Positions 1 to 8,599 of a DNA stretch of 64,000 nucleotides are shown here, one piece after another. The first letter of the stretch is position 1, and each line of letters opens with the position of its first letter. The stretch comes from a virus: positions 1 through 64,000 of the IMG/VR virus record IMGVR_UViG_3300035689_000004. One strand, written 5' to 3'. A program made the position numbers and the translations under genes. The notes below the pieces were generated by a model. That model worked only from the letters and a program-made list of their open reading frames with translations. It had not been told where the DNA came from and did no database searches.

Positions 1-19
1 TAAGTTGCACCCGCAAGAT

Positions 20-62
20 GCCCCCGTTGTTACCTCCCTCGTAACGACGGGGGCTTTTCTTA
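20..62 (+). terminator. Rho-independent terminator before the tape-measure gene
   Basis: A 14-bp stem (20-33 with 41-54, one wobble pair) closes a 7-nt loop and is followed by a T-rich run. It would end transcription of a gene to the left of the window. The TAA at 1-3 may be that gene's stop codon, but there is too little sequence to tell. Confidence 0.8.
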
Positions 63-71
63 TTTACGGCC

Positions 72-3000
72 ATGGCTGACCAAGAACATAAGTTAGAGTA
101 CGTCCTAAACCTAGACCCGAGTGGCTTCATTGAAGGGGCAGAACGCGCCATCAATAAGCAACAGGACCTGGAGCGCCATTTCAGTACCGGTGCGCCCTCA
201 GCGGCGGCAGCCTCAGCGGCAGGTGGTGGTGGTTCCTTTGAGCCATTGCCGCGCCCTACCACTGACACCGGTGGGACGCTGCCACCGCCCCCGCAGCCGA
301 CCACCGATAGGGGCACTTTGGGCGACTTTCAACAACGGGTGCAAGCGGTACAGGCGATCGCGCCCAATGCGCCGGACGTGGCCAATATGGCCGCCTCTCG
401 CCTGCAAACCTCGATCCTCCATGCGTCGTTGAAAGACCCGGATAGCGCTAAGGACTACCAGGACCTAATCAACTCCCTGCGAGAACTACGCAATTCATTG
501 CAGGAGGACGGCAAGAAAAAGGACGGTACCAACGAGCTATTGGGTTGGATGAAAGGTTTGGCACTTAGCCAGACCATCAATACCGGCACGTCCATTGCTA
601 CCAATGCCATGCAGGGCAATATTGCCACCGCTGCCGGTGGCGTCATTGGTGGTGTACTCGGGCTACTGGGCGGCCCTGCCGGGATGCTGACCGGTGCGTC
701 CATTGGTAGCGGCATTGGCAGCTTAGTGGATCGGGTTGCCAAGGGGGGCGAACAATCCCTTGCCTACGAAACCCAGATCGCGGACATTAACCAGCGCTTT
801 GGCGTAGGTAGCGTTGGCAGGCTGCGTAATTTTGAACTAGGCACCCAGAACGGGTTTAGAATTGAAGAGACCGCCGGGCTGATTGACCAGCTACGGGAAA
901 ACCGAGCCCTGAGTAATCCGGCCATGGCCGGACCCCTGGTGAATACCATCCAGGAGCTTACCCGGGCGCTAGGGCTTAACGTAGAAGCCACCGCCAATAT
1001 GGCTGGCATCTACTCCCGCACCGGTGGCGAGAAGGGCGCTGAGGGCGTTCGCAGCTACCTATCCGATGTGGTAGGTGGTGCTATCCGGGCTGGGTTTGAG
1101 TCCAACATCCAGCAGTACGCCGACATGATGGGCAGCGCCCGCATGCAAGCGGTGCAGCAGACCGGCCAGGGGATGAGCGATCGCGCCTTTGGCTTGCTCC
1201 AGGACGTGATGGCAGGGCTAACCGGCGGCAATTCCCGCACCTCCGCCCTGTTTAGAGATAACGTCCAGATGGCTGGGGCGGGCTTACAAAGCTTCCTGTC
1301 CTATGGCGGCACCGCTGACCCCTATAGCACCTCAGCGGCCTACCTAAGGCTGGCAGGCGTCGATGAGGCAGCCCTAGACTCGCGGTTTAATTCGCCTGAA
1401 CAAATGATGGCCAATGCGCAGCGAGTGCTGCGGATGACCACCAACCGGGTGCAGGGCATCTCCGGGATGGGTGCCGATGAATTTAGGGCGGCGGCGGCTA
1501 GTGATCCCAACTTTGTCCAGAACCTAATTGCTGGTAATTCAGGGCTGCAGCGGCAAACCTCAGCTACTTTGCAAGGCATTTTGGGGCGACAGGCGACCGC
1601 CCAGGACCTCCGTACCTTTGAAGAGCTGGCCAATATCAGCGCGGCCAATGGCGGACGGCTGCCGACCGGCCCGGGCGGCGATGGCGGACGGGTGGAGCAA
1701 TTGCTAGCCCAACTACAGGAAAGCCCAGGCGACCAAGCCCGCAAACTGGAGGCGGAGGCCAATAACCTGACCATCAAGGCGATGTCTAACTTGAATGAGG
1801 CATCGCTCAAGATGAAGGAAACCCAAGTGGAGTTACTTGAACAACTCAACGGTTTCCCGCTTAAGGAGATCGGTGATGGTATTGCTGCCGCCATGGATGG
1901 GGTGATCAAGTTTATCCGTGAGGCAGGGCCACAGCTAGCCAACCTGACTAGAGAAGGTATCGCCGCCTTCCATAAGCTCAGGGATATGGTGAATGAGTTT
2001 AGGAATAGTGCGATCGGTAGGCTGATCTTTGGGGGTGACACCAATTCAAGGGAAATCGGGGAACAGGTTGGCAGCGCCATCTCTAGCCCAATAGGGCGAT
2101 CCGCAGCACTTTCTTTCGCCGCCGGACTACCCGGACCTATTGGCTCTATAGCAACAGCGGCCAATATCGTTCGGACCAGAGAATTAGCCCCTGATGATGT
2201 CGCAAACATCGAACTTGCGCACGAAGGTGCTGAATATATTCAACGCCATGGACCCCTTGGCGAACACGCTAGGCGGATAATCCCCAGGGCTTTAAGAAGC
2301 GCTAGAAACTATATCGGCGGACTGATTGATGGTGCTTTCAATGACACCCCCGGCACCGTCACCGCCGCCCCTGGCTATAACGTTTTTGAGTTTGCCCCCG
2401 GGGACATTGTCTCCGCCCGCATGGGTGGCACCAGCGGCGGTGCATCGCTGACCGACATCTTCCAGGTACTTCGAGAGTCCAATCTGATGGACATCCAGGC
2501 GTACCAGACCGCTAGTGAGCAGCGCAAGCTATTGCAGGACGTGACCAACGACATCCTGAAGACCGACCTATTGATTCACGTCAATTCTGAAATCAACACC
2601 CAGCGGCAACTACCCAGCATTATCCAGATGATGCAAGCCTTTTTCCCTCAGCTTATTTCAGCGGTGGACTCCGTGCGGGAGGCATTGGTGTCAACGCTTA
2701 ATTCGGTGATGGGTGGAGCGGGCGGCGGTGGATTTGGAGGAGTTGATGCTTCTGCTGCAGCTGACATTGTGAACGCCGCGAAAGGCTGGGAAGGCGAAGA
2801 ATTTAGGCGAGGCGTTCAGGCGCAATGCGCTTTCTTTGTCAGGGAAGTATTTAAGCAAGCCGGACGCGATGTGGGCGTGGCGCGTGGATCGTCCCCTGGG
2901 CTTGCCGGAAGCTTTTTCGATGAAAGCGTTGGAGAACTTAGGCACACGCTAAATCCTGACGAGATCCCTGCTGGTGCGATCGTGGGGTTTGAAAATACCT

Positions 3001-3917
3001 ACGATGGCCCTGGCTCAGGTATTGGTGGGTTTACCCATGTCGGAATAGCGGTCGGCGACGGTCAAATGATTGACAGGTCCACAAGATCGGCGCCAGTAAG
3101 GCAACGACCTATCACAACTTTCCGCGCAGACAGCAGGGGCGGATATACATACATCATCCCTCACAGCATCCAAGGCACCCAGCCAGCGGCAGGTGGTGGC
3201 GGTAGCGTCAACCTCAGCACTGGCTACGAGTCCCTAGAACAGCTAAGCGGACAATTAACTAGCCTGGACCCCCGGTTCAACACCAATACCCCAGACGGAC
3301 GGGCCGCACTCGCGATCGCCTTAGCGATCGGCGGGACTGAGGTTTATGGACGCGGGGCAACAGGCACCGACTTCTTTACCCGACGCGGCGGAACGGGTAA
3401 CAACATGCTGGGGTTTGCTCAATTCAACCTTGGCTTTCACCGAGCCAACACTGACACTCCAGGCGAATATACCGATTTCCTGGCGGACATCCTGACCGGC
3501 GATCGCGCCCAGCCAAATGGACGCCAAGCACGAAACTGGAGTGCCGAATTATCTAGGGCAGTACAGAGCGGGCAAATTGGCAGCGGAGCGGAGTTGCAGC
3601 AATGGTTAAGGCGAAGCGGGCTAGGCGGTAGCAATTGGCAGGGCATTGACGACGGCTGGAGTCGGGTTCCTGGACTTCCTGACCGGTTATTTCAAATGCT
3701 TAGGAGCGGCGGCGACAACCGCCAAGCCTCCAACAACCGCACCACCAACATTACTGTCAACATCGCCAGCGCCACCGACCCCGCCCGCACCCGGCAGGAG
3801 GTATTCAACGGCATCCATGCCGCAATGCCCTACCTGGACGAATTTGAGCAAGTCCGCCGAAATAGCAGCGATCGCAACCCGCGCAATAGTGGCAATCTAT
3901 CGCCGGTTTACGGCTAA
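72..3917 (+). CDS. Tail tape-measure protein with peptidoglycan-hydrolase domains
   Basis: This 1281-aa protein probably sets tail length and carries wall-degrading activity into the cell envelope. The N-terminal part is Ala/Gly/Pro-rich, followed by a hydrophobic glycine-rich stretch around residues 155-215, typical of tape measures. Around residues 900-1020 is an NlpC/P60- or CHAP-like cysteine peptidase/amidase domain, with a probable catalytic Cys919 (QCAFFVREVF) and His989 (THVGIAVGDG). A second, lysozyme-like domain follows (about 1070-1220), with Glu1090 a candidate acid; this part is less certain. The length and its place before baseplate genes fit a tape measure. The hydrolase assignments rest on motif spacing alone. 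Confidence 0.85.
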   Translation: MADQEHKLEYVLNLDPSGFIEGAERAINKQQDLERHFSTGAPSAAAASAAGGGGSFEPLPRPTTDTGGTLPPPPQPTTDRGTLGDFQQRVQAVQAIAPNAPDVANMAASRLQTSILHASLKDPDSAKDYQDLINSLRELRNSLQEDGKKKDGTNELLGWMKGLALSQTINTGTSIATNAMQGNIATAAGGVIGGVLGLLGGPAGMLTGASIGSGIGSLVDRVAKGGEQSLAYETQIADINQRFGVGSVGRLRNFELGTQNGFRIEETAGLIDQLRENRALSNPAMAGPLVNTIQELTRALGLNVEATANMAGIYSRTGGEKGAEGVRSYLSDVVGGAIRAGFESNIQQYADMMGSARMQAVQQTGQGMSDRAFGLLQDVMAGLTGGNSRTSALFRDNVQMAGAGLQSFLSYGGTADPYSTSAAYLRLAGVDEAALDSRFNSPEQMMANAQRVLRMTTNRVQGISGMGADEFRAAAASDPNFVQNLIAGNSGLQRQTSATLQGILGRQATAQDLRTFEELANISAANGGRLPTGPGGDGGRVEQLLAQLQESPGDQARKLEAEANNLTIKAMSNLNEASLKMKETQVELLEQLNGFPLKEIGDGIAAAMDGVIKFIREAGPQLANLTREGIAAFHKLRDMVNEFRNSAIGRLIFGGDTNSREIGEQVGSAISSPIGRSAALSFAAGLPGPIGSIATAANIVRTRELAPDDVANIELAHEGAEYIQRHGPLGEHARRIIPRALRSARNYIGGLIDGAFNDTPGTVTAAPGYNVFEFAPGDIVSARMGGTSGGASLTDIFQVLRESNLMDIQAYQTASEQRKLLQDVTNDILKTDLLIHVNSEINTQRQLPSIIQMMQAFFPQLISAVDSVREALVSTLNSVMGGAGGGGFGGVDASAAADIVNAAKGWEGEEFRRGVQAQCAFFVREVFKQAGRDVGVARGSSPGLAGSFFDESVGELRHTLNPDEIPAGAIVGFENTYDGPGSGIGGFTHVGIAVGDGQMIDRSTRSAPVRQRPITTFRADSRGGYTYIIPHSIQGTQPAAGGGGSVNLSTGYESLEQLSGQLTSLDPRFNTNTPDGRAALAIALAIGGTEVYGRGATGTDFFTRRGGTGNNMLGFAQFNLGFHRANTDTPGEYTDFLADILTGDRAQPNGRQARNWSAELSRAVQSGQIGSGAELQQWLRRSGLGGSNWQGIDDGWSRVPGLPDRLFQMLRSGGDNRQASNNRTTNITVNIASATDPARTRQEVFNGIHAAMPYLDEFEQVRRNSSDRNPRNSGNLSPVYG

Positions 3918-3945
3918 AGCAAAAGCCCCCAGCGAAGGCTAGGGG
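3916..3945 (-). terminator. Terminator of the first moron island (minus strand)
   Basis: A 9-bp inverted repeat (3925-3933 with 3938-3945, one mismatch, 4-nt loop) is followed on the minus strand by TTTTGCTTT. It serves the minus-strand gene at 3981-4292 and overlaps the stop of the tape measure. Confidence 0.75.
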
Positions 3946-3980
3946 CGGAGAGTGAAGCAATGCAGTAGCGCCAAATCTTA

Positions 3981-4292
3981 TCAGTACGCCGTAGCCTTGA
4001 TGGGGTGTCCTTCAGCATCCTGATAGCACACCTCAAACACTTCTCCGTGAACATTCAGTCTCGTGACATGCGCGAAACGATGATCCACGGAACAGTGCTC
4101 CGGCAGCCCCAAGCACTGAGACTCGGGAATCCTGGCGGCGGCAAGATGCTGAAAATAAGAACCCGCCTCTGTGCGAGATCCAGGTATTTCTAGCCATTCA
4201 ATTTCGGGAATGGTGGGAGGATGCTGGGAGATCAAGCTCCCGTCCCTTACATCGCAAATAACGAGCTTGACGTCTTCAACCTTAGTATTCAT
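3981..4292 (-). CDS. Hypothetical protein, moron island 1
   Basis: A 103-aa protein of unknown function, with no membrane segment and a mildly acidic composition. It is read against the tail operon from its own sigma70-like promoter at 4323-4352 and ends in its own terminator. That independent unit, and the lack of HIP1 sites here, mark it as a moron (an inserted accessory gene). No family was recognised. Confidence 0.7.
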   Translation of the reverse strand: MNTKVEDVKLVICDVRDGSLISQHPPTIPEIEWLEIPGSRTEAGSYFQHLAAARIPESQCLGLPEHCSVDHRFAHVTRLNVHGEVFEVCYQDAEGHPIKATAY

Positions 4293-4322
4293 GACTGCCC
4301 TCCAATGGCTTTCAACAATTTC

Positions 4323-4352
4323 AATATACCGCCCTTTCTATCGAATTGTCAA
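4323..4352 (-). promoter_or_regulatory. Sigma70-type promoter of the 3981-4292 gene
   Basis: On the minus strand, TTGACA (4352-4347) and TATATT (4328-4323) are separated by 18 bp, about 30 bp upstream of the start codon. The start of the spacer, ATTCGATAG, resembles that of promoters at 37638 and 40300. Confidence 0.75.
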
Positions 4353-4454
4353 CACTAAACGATAGCATACTGAAGCAGATGGCGAATTTTCTTTGCCCTT
4401 AACCTTTCCCTTAAAGCGTCGTCATTAAAGTGCATGGTTCTTTCCAAATGGGTA

Positions 4455-4482
4455 AGCAAAGGCCCCTAGCAAGGGCTAGAGG
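4455..4482 (-). terminator. Terminator of the 4476-4984 unit
   Basis: The hairpin at 4463-4482 has an 8-bp stem and an AAGG loop; on the minus strand it is followed by CCTTTGCTT. The stop codon of the shifted reading frame (4476-4478) lies inside the stem. Confidence 0.7.
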
Positions 4483-4763
4483 CGGAGGGAATCAATTGCC
4501 TGTTTAATGGCCCGGTCAGGCTCCGGGTGTTGCTCAATTAGCCGCCGCAGTTCGCGGTAGGCCGCTGAGCGACAGCCGGGTATCCGCAGTGTGGTGTTGT
4601 AGACTTCGGTGCCCTCGGTGGGGCGACCTTCGCCAGCAATACCCCGGGCAGATACCCGGTAGTTGCGGCCACTTAGGCTAGGACTGGCTGAAAAGACAGC
4701 ACAGTGCCTGGACGGGGGGCGGACGGGTGATGGGTGCTGACGACCACCGCACCGAGGCGGGGG
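4476..4763 (-). CDS. Downstream half of a split or frameshifted gene (no start codon)
   Basis: This 95-codon open frame lies -1 to the gene at 4673-4984 and holds no ATG, GTG or TTG. It nevertheless looks coding: the 4476-4670 part translates to a sensible, Arg/Glu-rich, helical C-terminus (for example RSAAYRELRRLIEQHPE, ending AIDSLRL) just before a terminator. It is probably read by -1 frameshifting from the preceding gene near the TCTTTTC sequence (4691-4697), giving a protein of about 169 aa. An inactivating mutation or a sequencing indel would look the same. Confidence 0.55.
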   Translation of the reverse strand, partial: PPPRCGGRQHPSPVRPPSRHCAVFSASPSLSGRNYRVSARGIAGEGRPTEGTEVYNTTLRIPGCRSAAYRELRRLIEQHPEPDRAIKQAIDSLRL

Positions 4764-4984
4764 TCACGGCAGGCTACCCATCGGCTAACGTGATAGTGGT
4801 GGGCCATGGCCGCATAGAGCCAGATCGGTCCCCTGCCAGAGAGGACGACCCCACCGGTGGGGTCGATGGCTGGCAGCTCAAGGCTGCTTAAGACATCAGG
4901 GCTCAAATCGCCGTCGAGAGTGAACTCGACAAGGGTGGCCTGATGGCCATTGAGGATAACGGAAGTGGTTGAAAAGTTGATCAT
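4673..4984 (-). CDS. Hypothetical protein, possibly the 0-frame part of a frameshift product
   Basis: A 103-aa protein of unknown function (begins MINFSTTSVILNGHQ). The N-terminal half is rich in beta-type residues. The frame stops 3 codons past a run of four T's where a -1 shift would join it to the open frame that continues to 4476. It sits 62 bp downstream of the 5047-5535 gene on the same strand, and the two are probably co-transcribed. Confidence 0.65.
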   Translation of the reverse strand: MINFSTTSVILNGHQATLVEFTLDGDLSPDVLSSLELPAIDPTGGVVLSGRGPIWLYAAMAHHYHVSRWVACRDPRLGAVVVSTHHPSAPRPGTVLSFQPVLA

Positions 4985-5046
4985 GTTTGCCTCATCAGTA
5001 CCGGGGTTACAACCACCCGGCAGACCCAGCTAGGGCTGGGTTTCGG

Positions 5047-5535
5047 CTATTCAGGCCAAGCGTAGTCCCAGAACAGGAGGAACCTGCTCCAGGCCCATTC
5101 GGGGGTGTCATCCCCAAGCGGAAAGGCCGCCTCCAGCAAGAAATCCATGCAAGAGGGCAAAACCTGCCCGTAGTCCTGCCCGTAGTCGAGGAAATCGCCT
5201 GCTAGTTTGAGGGGAACTTCCACCCCCCCAATTTCGACGACATGGGACTCATCCCACGCCGGATCGATGTGACACCAATGGACGTACTGTCCTGATATGT
5301 CGTCGTAACGGGAGCAGTACATCTCCTCTGCTACGACGGATCGCTGGACTACAAAGTCTAACGATCCAACACCCTCGCTACCCTCATAAGTGAGGGTCCG
5401 GGTTGTCTTTTCAATCCAGAGGCCCTGCTGCGAAAGCCTTTGTTTCTGGGTCAGATCTTCTTTGGAAGCAGGCTCATCCCAGCATTGGCCTAAAGCCTTT
5501 GAGATCGCCAGACCCTTGCCCCATGGTTCAGCCAT
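5047..5535 (-). CDS. Hypothetical protein, first gene of moron island 1
   Basis: A 162-aa acidic, Trp-rich protein with no recognised family. The start is set by a strong AGGAGG site at about 5544-5549. It is the first gene behind the operator-bearing promoter at 5581-5609 and probably leads a short minus-strand operon with 4673-4984. Confidence 0.75.
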   Translation of the reverse strand: MAEPWGKGLAISKALGQCWDEPASKEDLTQKQRLSQQGLWIEKTTRTLTYEGSEGVGSLDFVVQRSVVAEEMYCSRYDDISGQYVHWCHIDPAWDESHVVEIGGVEVPLKLAGDFLDYGQDYGQVLPSCMDFLLEAAFPLGDDTPEWAWSRFLLFWDYAWPE

Positions 5536-5580
5536 AACTTTTCCTCCTAAAACTTGCGGGCTTCACTCGCCCATGTCATT

Positions 5581-5609
5581 ACTATAGTGTTTCGTATACG
5601 AAACGACAA
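5581..5609 (-). promoter_or_regulatory. Promoter with a palindromic operator in its spacer
   Basis: On the minus strand TTGTCG (5609-5604) and TATAGT (5586-5581) lie 17 bp apart. The spacer is almost entirely a perfect 16-bp palindrome, GTTTCGTATACGAAAC (5589-5604). A dimeric repressor bound there would block RNA polymerase. No other copy was found in the window. Confidence 0.8.
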
Positions 5610-5728
5610 TAGTTAGTTAGTAGTAATTTTGCAAATTTACAACCCTATCGCCAATCTGCGCGAACCGATAGTATCCTAGAACTAGGGTGGGCATCGTCTA
5701 ATCAATAGCCCTACAGCTTTCCAGAAAA

Positions 5729-6520
5729 ATGCACCAGCTAGCCCTGTTCAATACCATTGACAATAAGCCAATGGCGGACGATCGCATCCGCACCTACCGT
5801 GGCGACGCGATCGCGGTCCTGGCCAACCTACTGGCTAAGGGAACCACCTGGGACTATTGCCTAACCTCCCCTCCCTACTACGGCCAGATAGACTATGGCC
5901 ACGAAGGGCAACACGGGCTAGAGGGTAGCCTTGACGCCTACCTGGATACTCAGCAGCAGGTTTTTAGGCTGGTGTACCAAGGGTTAGCAGAAGGCGGGGT
6001 GTGCTGGATTGTGATAGGTGATACCAGCAACAACTACAGCCCGGTACGCGCCAAGGGGCAACGGCGACAAGCAGGAGAATGGCTCTACCGCCGCAGCCTG
6101 GAGGACGACTACCGCGAAAAGGAACCCTTGCTAGTGCCTATCCGCCTAGCGGAGCGGCTACGGGCTGATGGCTGGGTAATGCGGAAGATATTGATTTGGG
6201 ACAAGGGGCAAAGTAGCCAAGTAGGCAAGGGTGATGCGCCGCCTGAAACCCATGAGTATGTCCTGATGATGGGCAAGAGCGGCAAAAACGGGCGACCGAT
6301 GCTGAACACCAAGCCGCTGCGATCGTCGGTGCTGGTGCATCGTCCCTGTGGCCACTCTAACCACCCCTGCCCATTCCCTGACTCATTAGTCCACGAATTA
6401 TTGTCTAGCGCCACCGTGGCCGGAGCGACGGTGCTAGACCCTTACTTTGGCACCGGCACCACCGGACGGGTAGCGTCCCTGTTGGGCATGAAATCTATCG
6501 GCATTGACCTAGGAGCATAA
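5729..6520 (+). CDS. Site-specific DNA methyltransferase (amino-MTase, beta-type order)
   Basis: A 263-aa DNA modification enzyme that would methylate an exocyclic amino group (N4-cytosine or N6-adenine). The catalytic motif TSPPYY is at residues 46-51. The AdoMet-binding motif VLDPYFGTGTTG is near the C-terminus (about 235-246), giving the beta-class order (motif IV before motif I). SPPY is commonest in N4-cytosine enzymes, but the target base cannot be fixed. No restriction partner is adjacent, so it probably protects phage DNA. Residues 3-7, QLALF, resemble the sliding-clamp binding motif. The next gene starts directly after its stop. Confidence 0.92.
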   Translation: MHQLALFNTIDNKPMADDRIRTYRGDAIAVLANLLAKGTTWDYCLTSPPYYGQIDYGHEGQHGLEGSLDAYLDTQQQVFRLVYQGLAEGGVCWIVIGDTSNNYSPVRAKGQRRQAGEWLYRRSLEDDYREKEPLLVPIRLAERLRADGWVMRKILIWDKGQSSQVGKGDAPPETHEYVLMMGKSGKNGRPMLNTKPLRSSVLVHRPCGHSNHPCPFPDSLVHELLSSATVAGATVLDPYFGTGTTGRVASLLGMKSIGIDLGA

Positions 6521-7264
6521 ATGCTAGTCCTTGAAATTACTGAGAACACGGTCCTGAAGCCAGGGCCGGACCAAGCGATCGCCTACGATAAGGCAGCGGT
6601 AGTGAATGTCAGCAAGGGGCGATCGTTCCCATTGTTGGCCTATCAGCTATTGCACGGTCATGTGCATTTCACCATCGACCCGAAGCGGTTCGACCTAGTG
6701 AACCTGCACCCATCAGGCAGGAATACTTGGTGGGCATTCGCGGGACACGCTAGCGATCCATCAGGGTTTGGCTCAGGCAATGACCCCAAAGATGAGCCCC
6801 CAACTCGCCGGGACGGCCATCGAATTATTTTGCCAGGGTTTGAGAACGACTGCTCCAGCACTCAGTCAATCTCGACCAAGGCGCCTAACTTCACCTGGGG
6901 GGAAGCACTCCATATGCGCCCTGACGGTAGCTACCGCCACCCTGAAAATGCCTCTGTGGTGTACGGCATCATTCGGGTAGCAGAGGTGATGCAAGACATT
7001 AGGGAGCGGTTTAAGCGGCCCATTAAAATCAACTCCTGGTATCGGGACCCAGGCACTAATGCCCGCGTGGGGGGCGCTCGCTTTTCTACCCACATGAAGG
7101 GCCATGCGGTGGATTTTAATATCCCTGGGCTGCCTCCGGTAGATGTTTATAACGAGCTGGACCATTGGTGGGGCGGCCAGGGCGGGCTTGCCCGGGGTAA
7201 TGGGTTTTTCCATATCGACTGCCGGGGCAGCCGCGCTCGGTGGGACTACCCTGGGGTTAGGTAA
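6521..7264 (+). CDS. M15-family peptidoglycan peptidase (endolysin or tail-associated)
   Basis: A 247-aa protein whose C-terminal half is an M15A-type zinc D,D-carboxypeptidase/endopeptidase domain. The zinc ligands can be read directly: His191-x6-Asp198 (STHMKGHAVDF) and His231-x-Asp233 (FFHIDCRG), followed by the usual RARWDY. It would cut peptide cross-links in the host wall. The N-terminal 100 residues match no family I know. The ATG abuts the methyltransferase stop, so the two are coupled. It could be the lysis endolysin or part of the baseplate. Confidence 0.88.
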   Translation: MLVLEITENTVLKPGPDQAIAYDKAAVVNVSKGRSFPLLAYQLLHGHVHFTIDPKRFDLVNLHPSGRNTWWAFAGHASDPSGFGSGNDPKDEPPTRRDGHRIILPGFENDCSSTQSISTKAPNFTWGEALHMRPDGSYRHPENASVVYGIIRVAEVMQDIRERFKRPIKINSWYRDPGTNARVGGARFSTHMKGHAVDFNIPGLPPVDVYNELDHWWGGQGGLARGNGFFHIDCRGSRARWDYPGVR

Positions 7265-7266
7265 TT

Positions 7267-8349
7267 ATGAAAATTTATACCCTTGCCGGGGTGCCCTACG
7301 TCCCGGCAGTGACCGCTAGCGGCATTGTCTTAAGGAAAGCGGGCAGGCGATCGCCTGCCCCAGGACAGTTAGGACTATTTGACGCTCAGCACCAAGAAGG
7401 TGAGACCCGCACCAACCAAGCGGGCCACCAGGAGGTATTGCAGGGCGGACGGTGGCACCTCGCTGGAAGCCAGGGAGCGACGCCTACAGCACCCGCTACG
7501 CCCGCCGCCCAAGCTCAACCACAGGCACAGCAAACTCAACCACAGGTGCAGCAACAAGCGCCGACGATGGAAGGGCTCCATGCCCTGCACCAACAAGTCT
7601 CCCAAGGTACTCAAGGCGAGCAACAAGACCCCTTAGCGGGAATTGACCCCAAGGCGGTACTTAACAGCGCCTCCCCGGAAGCTGGGCAATTTGTAAACTT
7701 TCTCAAGCAGTCTGGCGACCCGGATACGTTAGTTGAGTTGCTTACCGAGTGGCCCGCTAGTTCCTGCAGGCAACAAGCAAAAGAATGGGAGTCTGCTGTT
7801 AAAGCCTATGACAGCTTTGGCGTTCAAAGCATAGAAGACATTTGCACACCTGACGATCTTGCTGAAGTATTTGGAGGTAAAAACCCACCTCCAAAAGACG
7901 TTTATGCAAAAGCCGTTTACGATGCCGTAGCCGGTGCCGCTCAAAACTTTTCCGAACTTAGCCAGCACGGCATCAACCCGCTTGAGGAAGCTTGGGGCTA
8001 TGTTTATGAAGACAAGCCATCACTCCAAGCCCTTAGGAAGGATTTTGCAGGCGATCTGAACTCCGCAACCGATCAAGCGTCTAAACGCAAAGCAGAGCTT
8101 GCCCTTGGCTTGCTGGATAGCGTCATCAATGCACTGCCAGCCATCGAAAAAGCCAGTAGTCAGATGGAGTCTTTTCATGAAAAGCTGCCCGAAAACTTTT
8201 TTGATGCAGACTCTAAGCAGGAGGCGATCGCGCTACAAAAACTTTATTCGCTTGGAACAAGCCCAACCGCCAGGAAGGTAGCAAGAACCTTGGCACGAGA
8301 TGATGCCGCCTTCGACTCGATTATGAATAGAGCTGGTTCCCATGGATAA
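7267..8349 (+). CDS. Phage protein with QLGLF motif and GRW motif, paralogue of the 16504 gene
   Basis: A 360-aa protein of unknown role. Its first 67 residues are nearly identical to those of the gene at 16504, with QLGLF at 34-38 and a G-E-T-R...Q-E-V-L...G-R-W motif at 46-65. A Gln/Pro/Ala-rich linker (about 70-100) and an alpha-helical C-terminal region follow, the latter only distantly similar to the paralogue (shared N-FFDxDS/T-like and SAR/TARK patches). It overlaps the next gene by 8 bp and sits among baseplate genes. Confidence 0.8.
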   Translation: MKIYTLAGVPYVPAVTASGIVLRKAGRRSPAPGQLGLFDAQHQEGETRTNQAGHQEVLQGGRWHLAGSQGATPTAPATPAAQAQPQAQQTQPQVQQQAPTMEGLHALHQQVSQGTQGEQQDPLAGIDPKAVLNSASPEAGQFVNFLKQSGDPDTLVELLTEWPASSCRQQAKEWESAVKAYDSFGVQSIEDICTPDDLAEVFGGKNPPPKDVYAKAVYDAVAGAAQNFSELSQHGINPLEEAWGYVYEDKPSLQALRKDFAGDLNSATDQASKRKAELALGLLDSVINALPAIEKASSQMESFHEKLPENFFDADSKQEAIALQKLYSLGTSPTARKVARTLARDDAAFDSIMNRAGSHG

Positions 8350-8599
8350 ATCCCGCATCGATCGCGCCTGTCAGTGGTACATGGACAACCGCGACTTTAT
8401 CCGCGCCATGCTGCCGCTGGAGTTGCGTCATCCCAACGGCCAAAGCCTTAGCCTATATCAGGCTAATTGGGATATTACCTGCTGGGTAACCCGTTGGCAG
8501 GAGAACCGGCTGGCCGCCAGCGACGCGGAGCAACTTATCTGCGCTCAGCTACGACCCTTGTTTGAGGTGGTACGCGATCGACGGGTGAGTCATGGTTAG
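8342..8599 (+). CDS. Hypothetical protein
   Basis: An 85-aa protein of unknown function, with overlapping starts and stops on both sides (8 bp each), which shows translational coupling in the baseplate operon. Helical and mixed-charge, with no membrane segment. Confidence 0.75.
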   Translation: MDKSRIDRACQWYMDNRDFIRAMLPLELRHPNGQSLSLYQANWDITCWVTRWQENRLAASDAEQLICAQLRPLFEVVRDRRVSHG

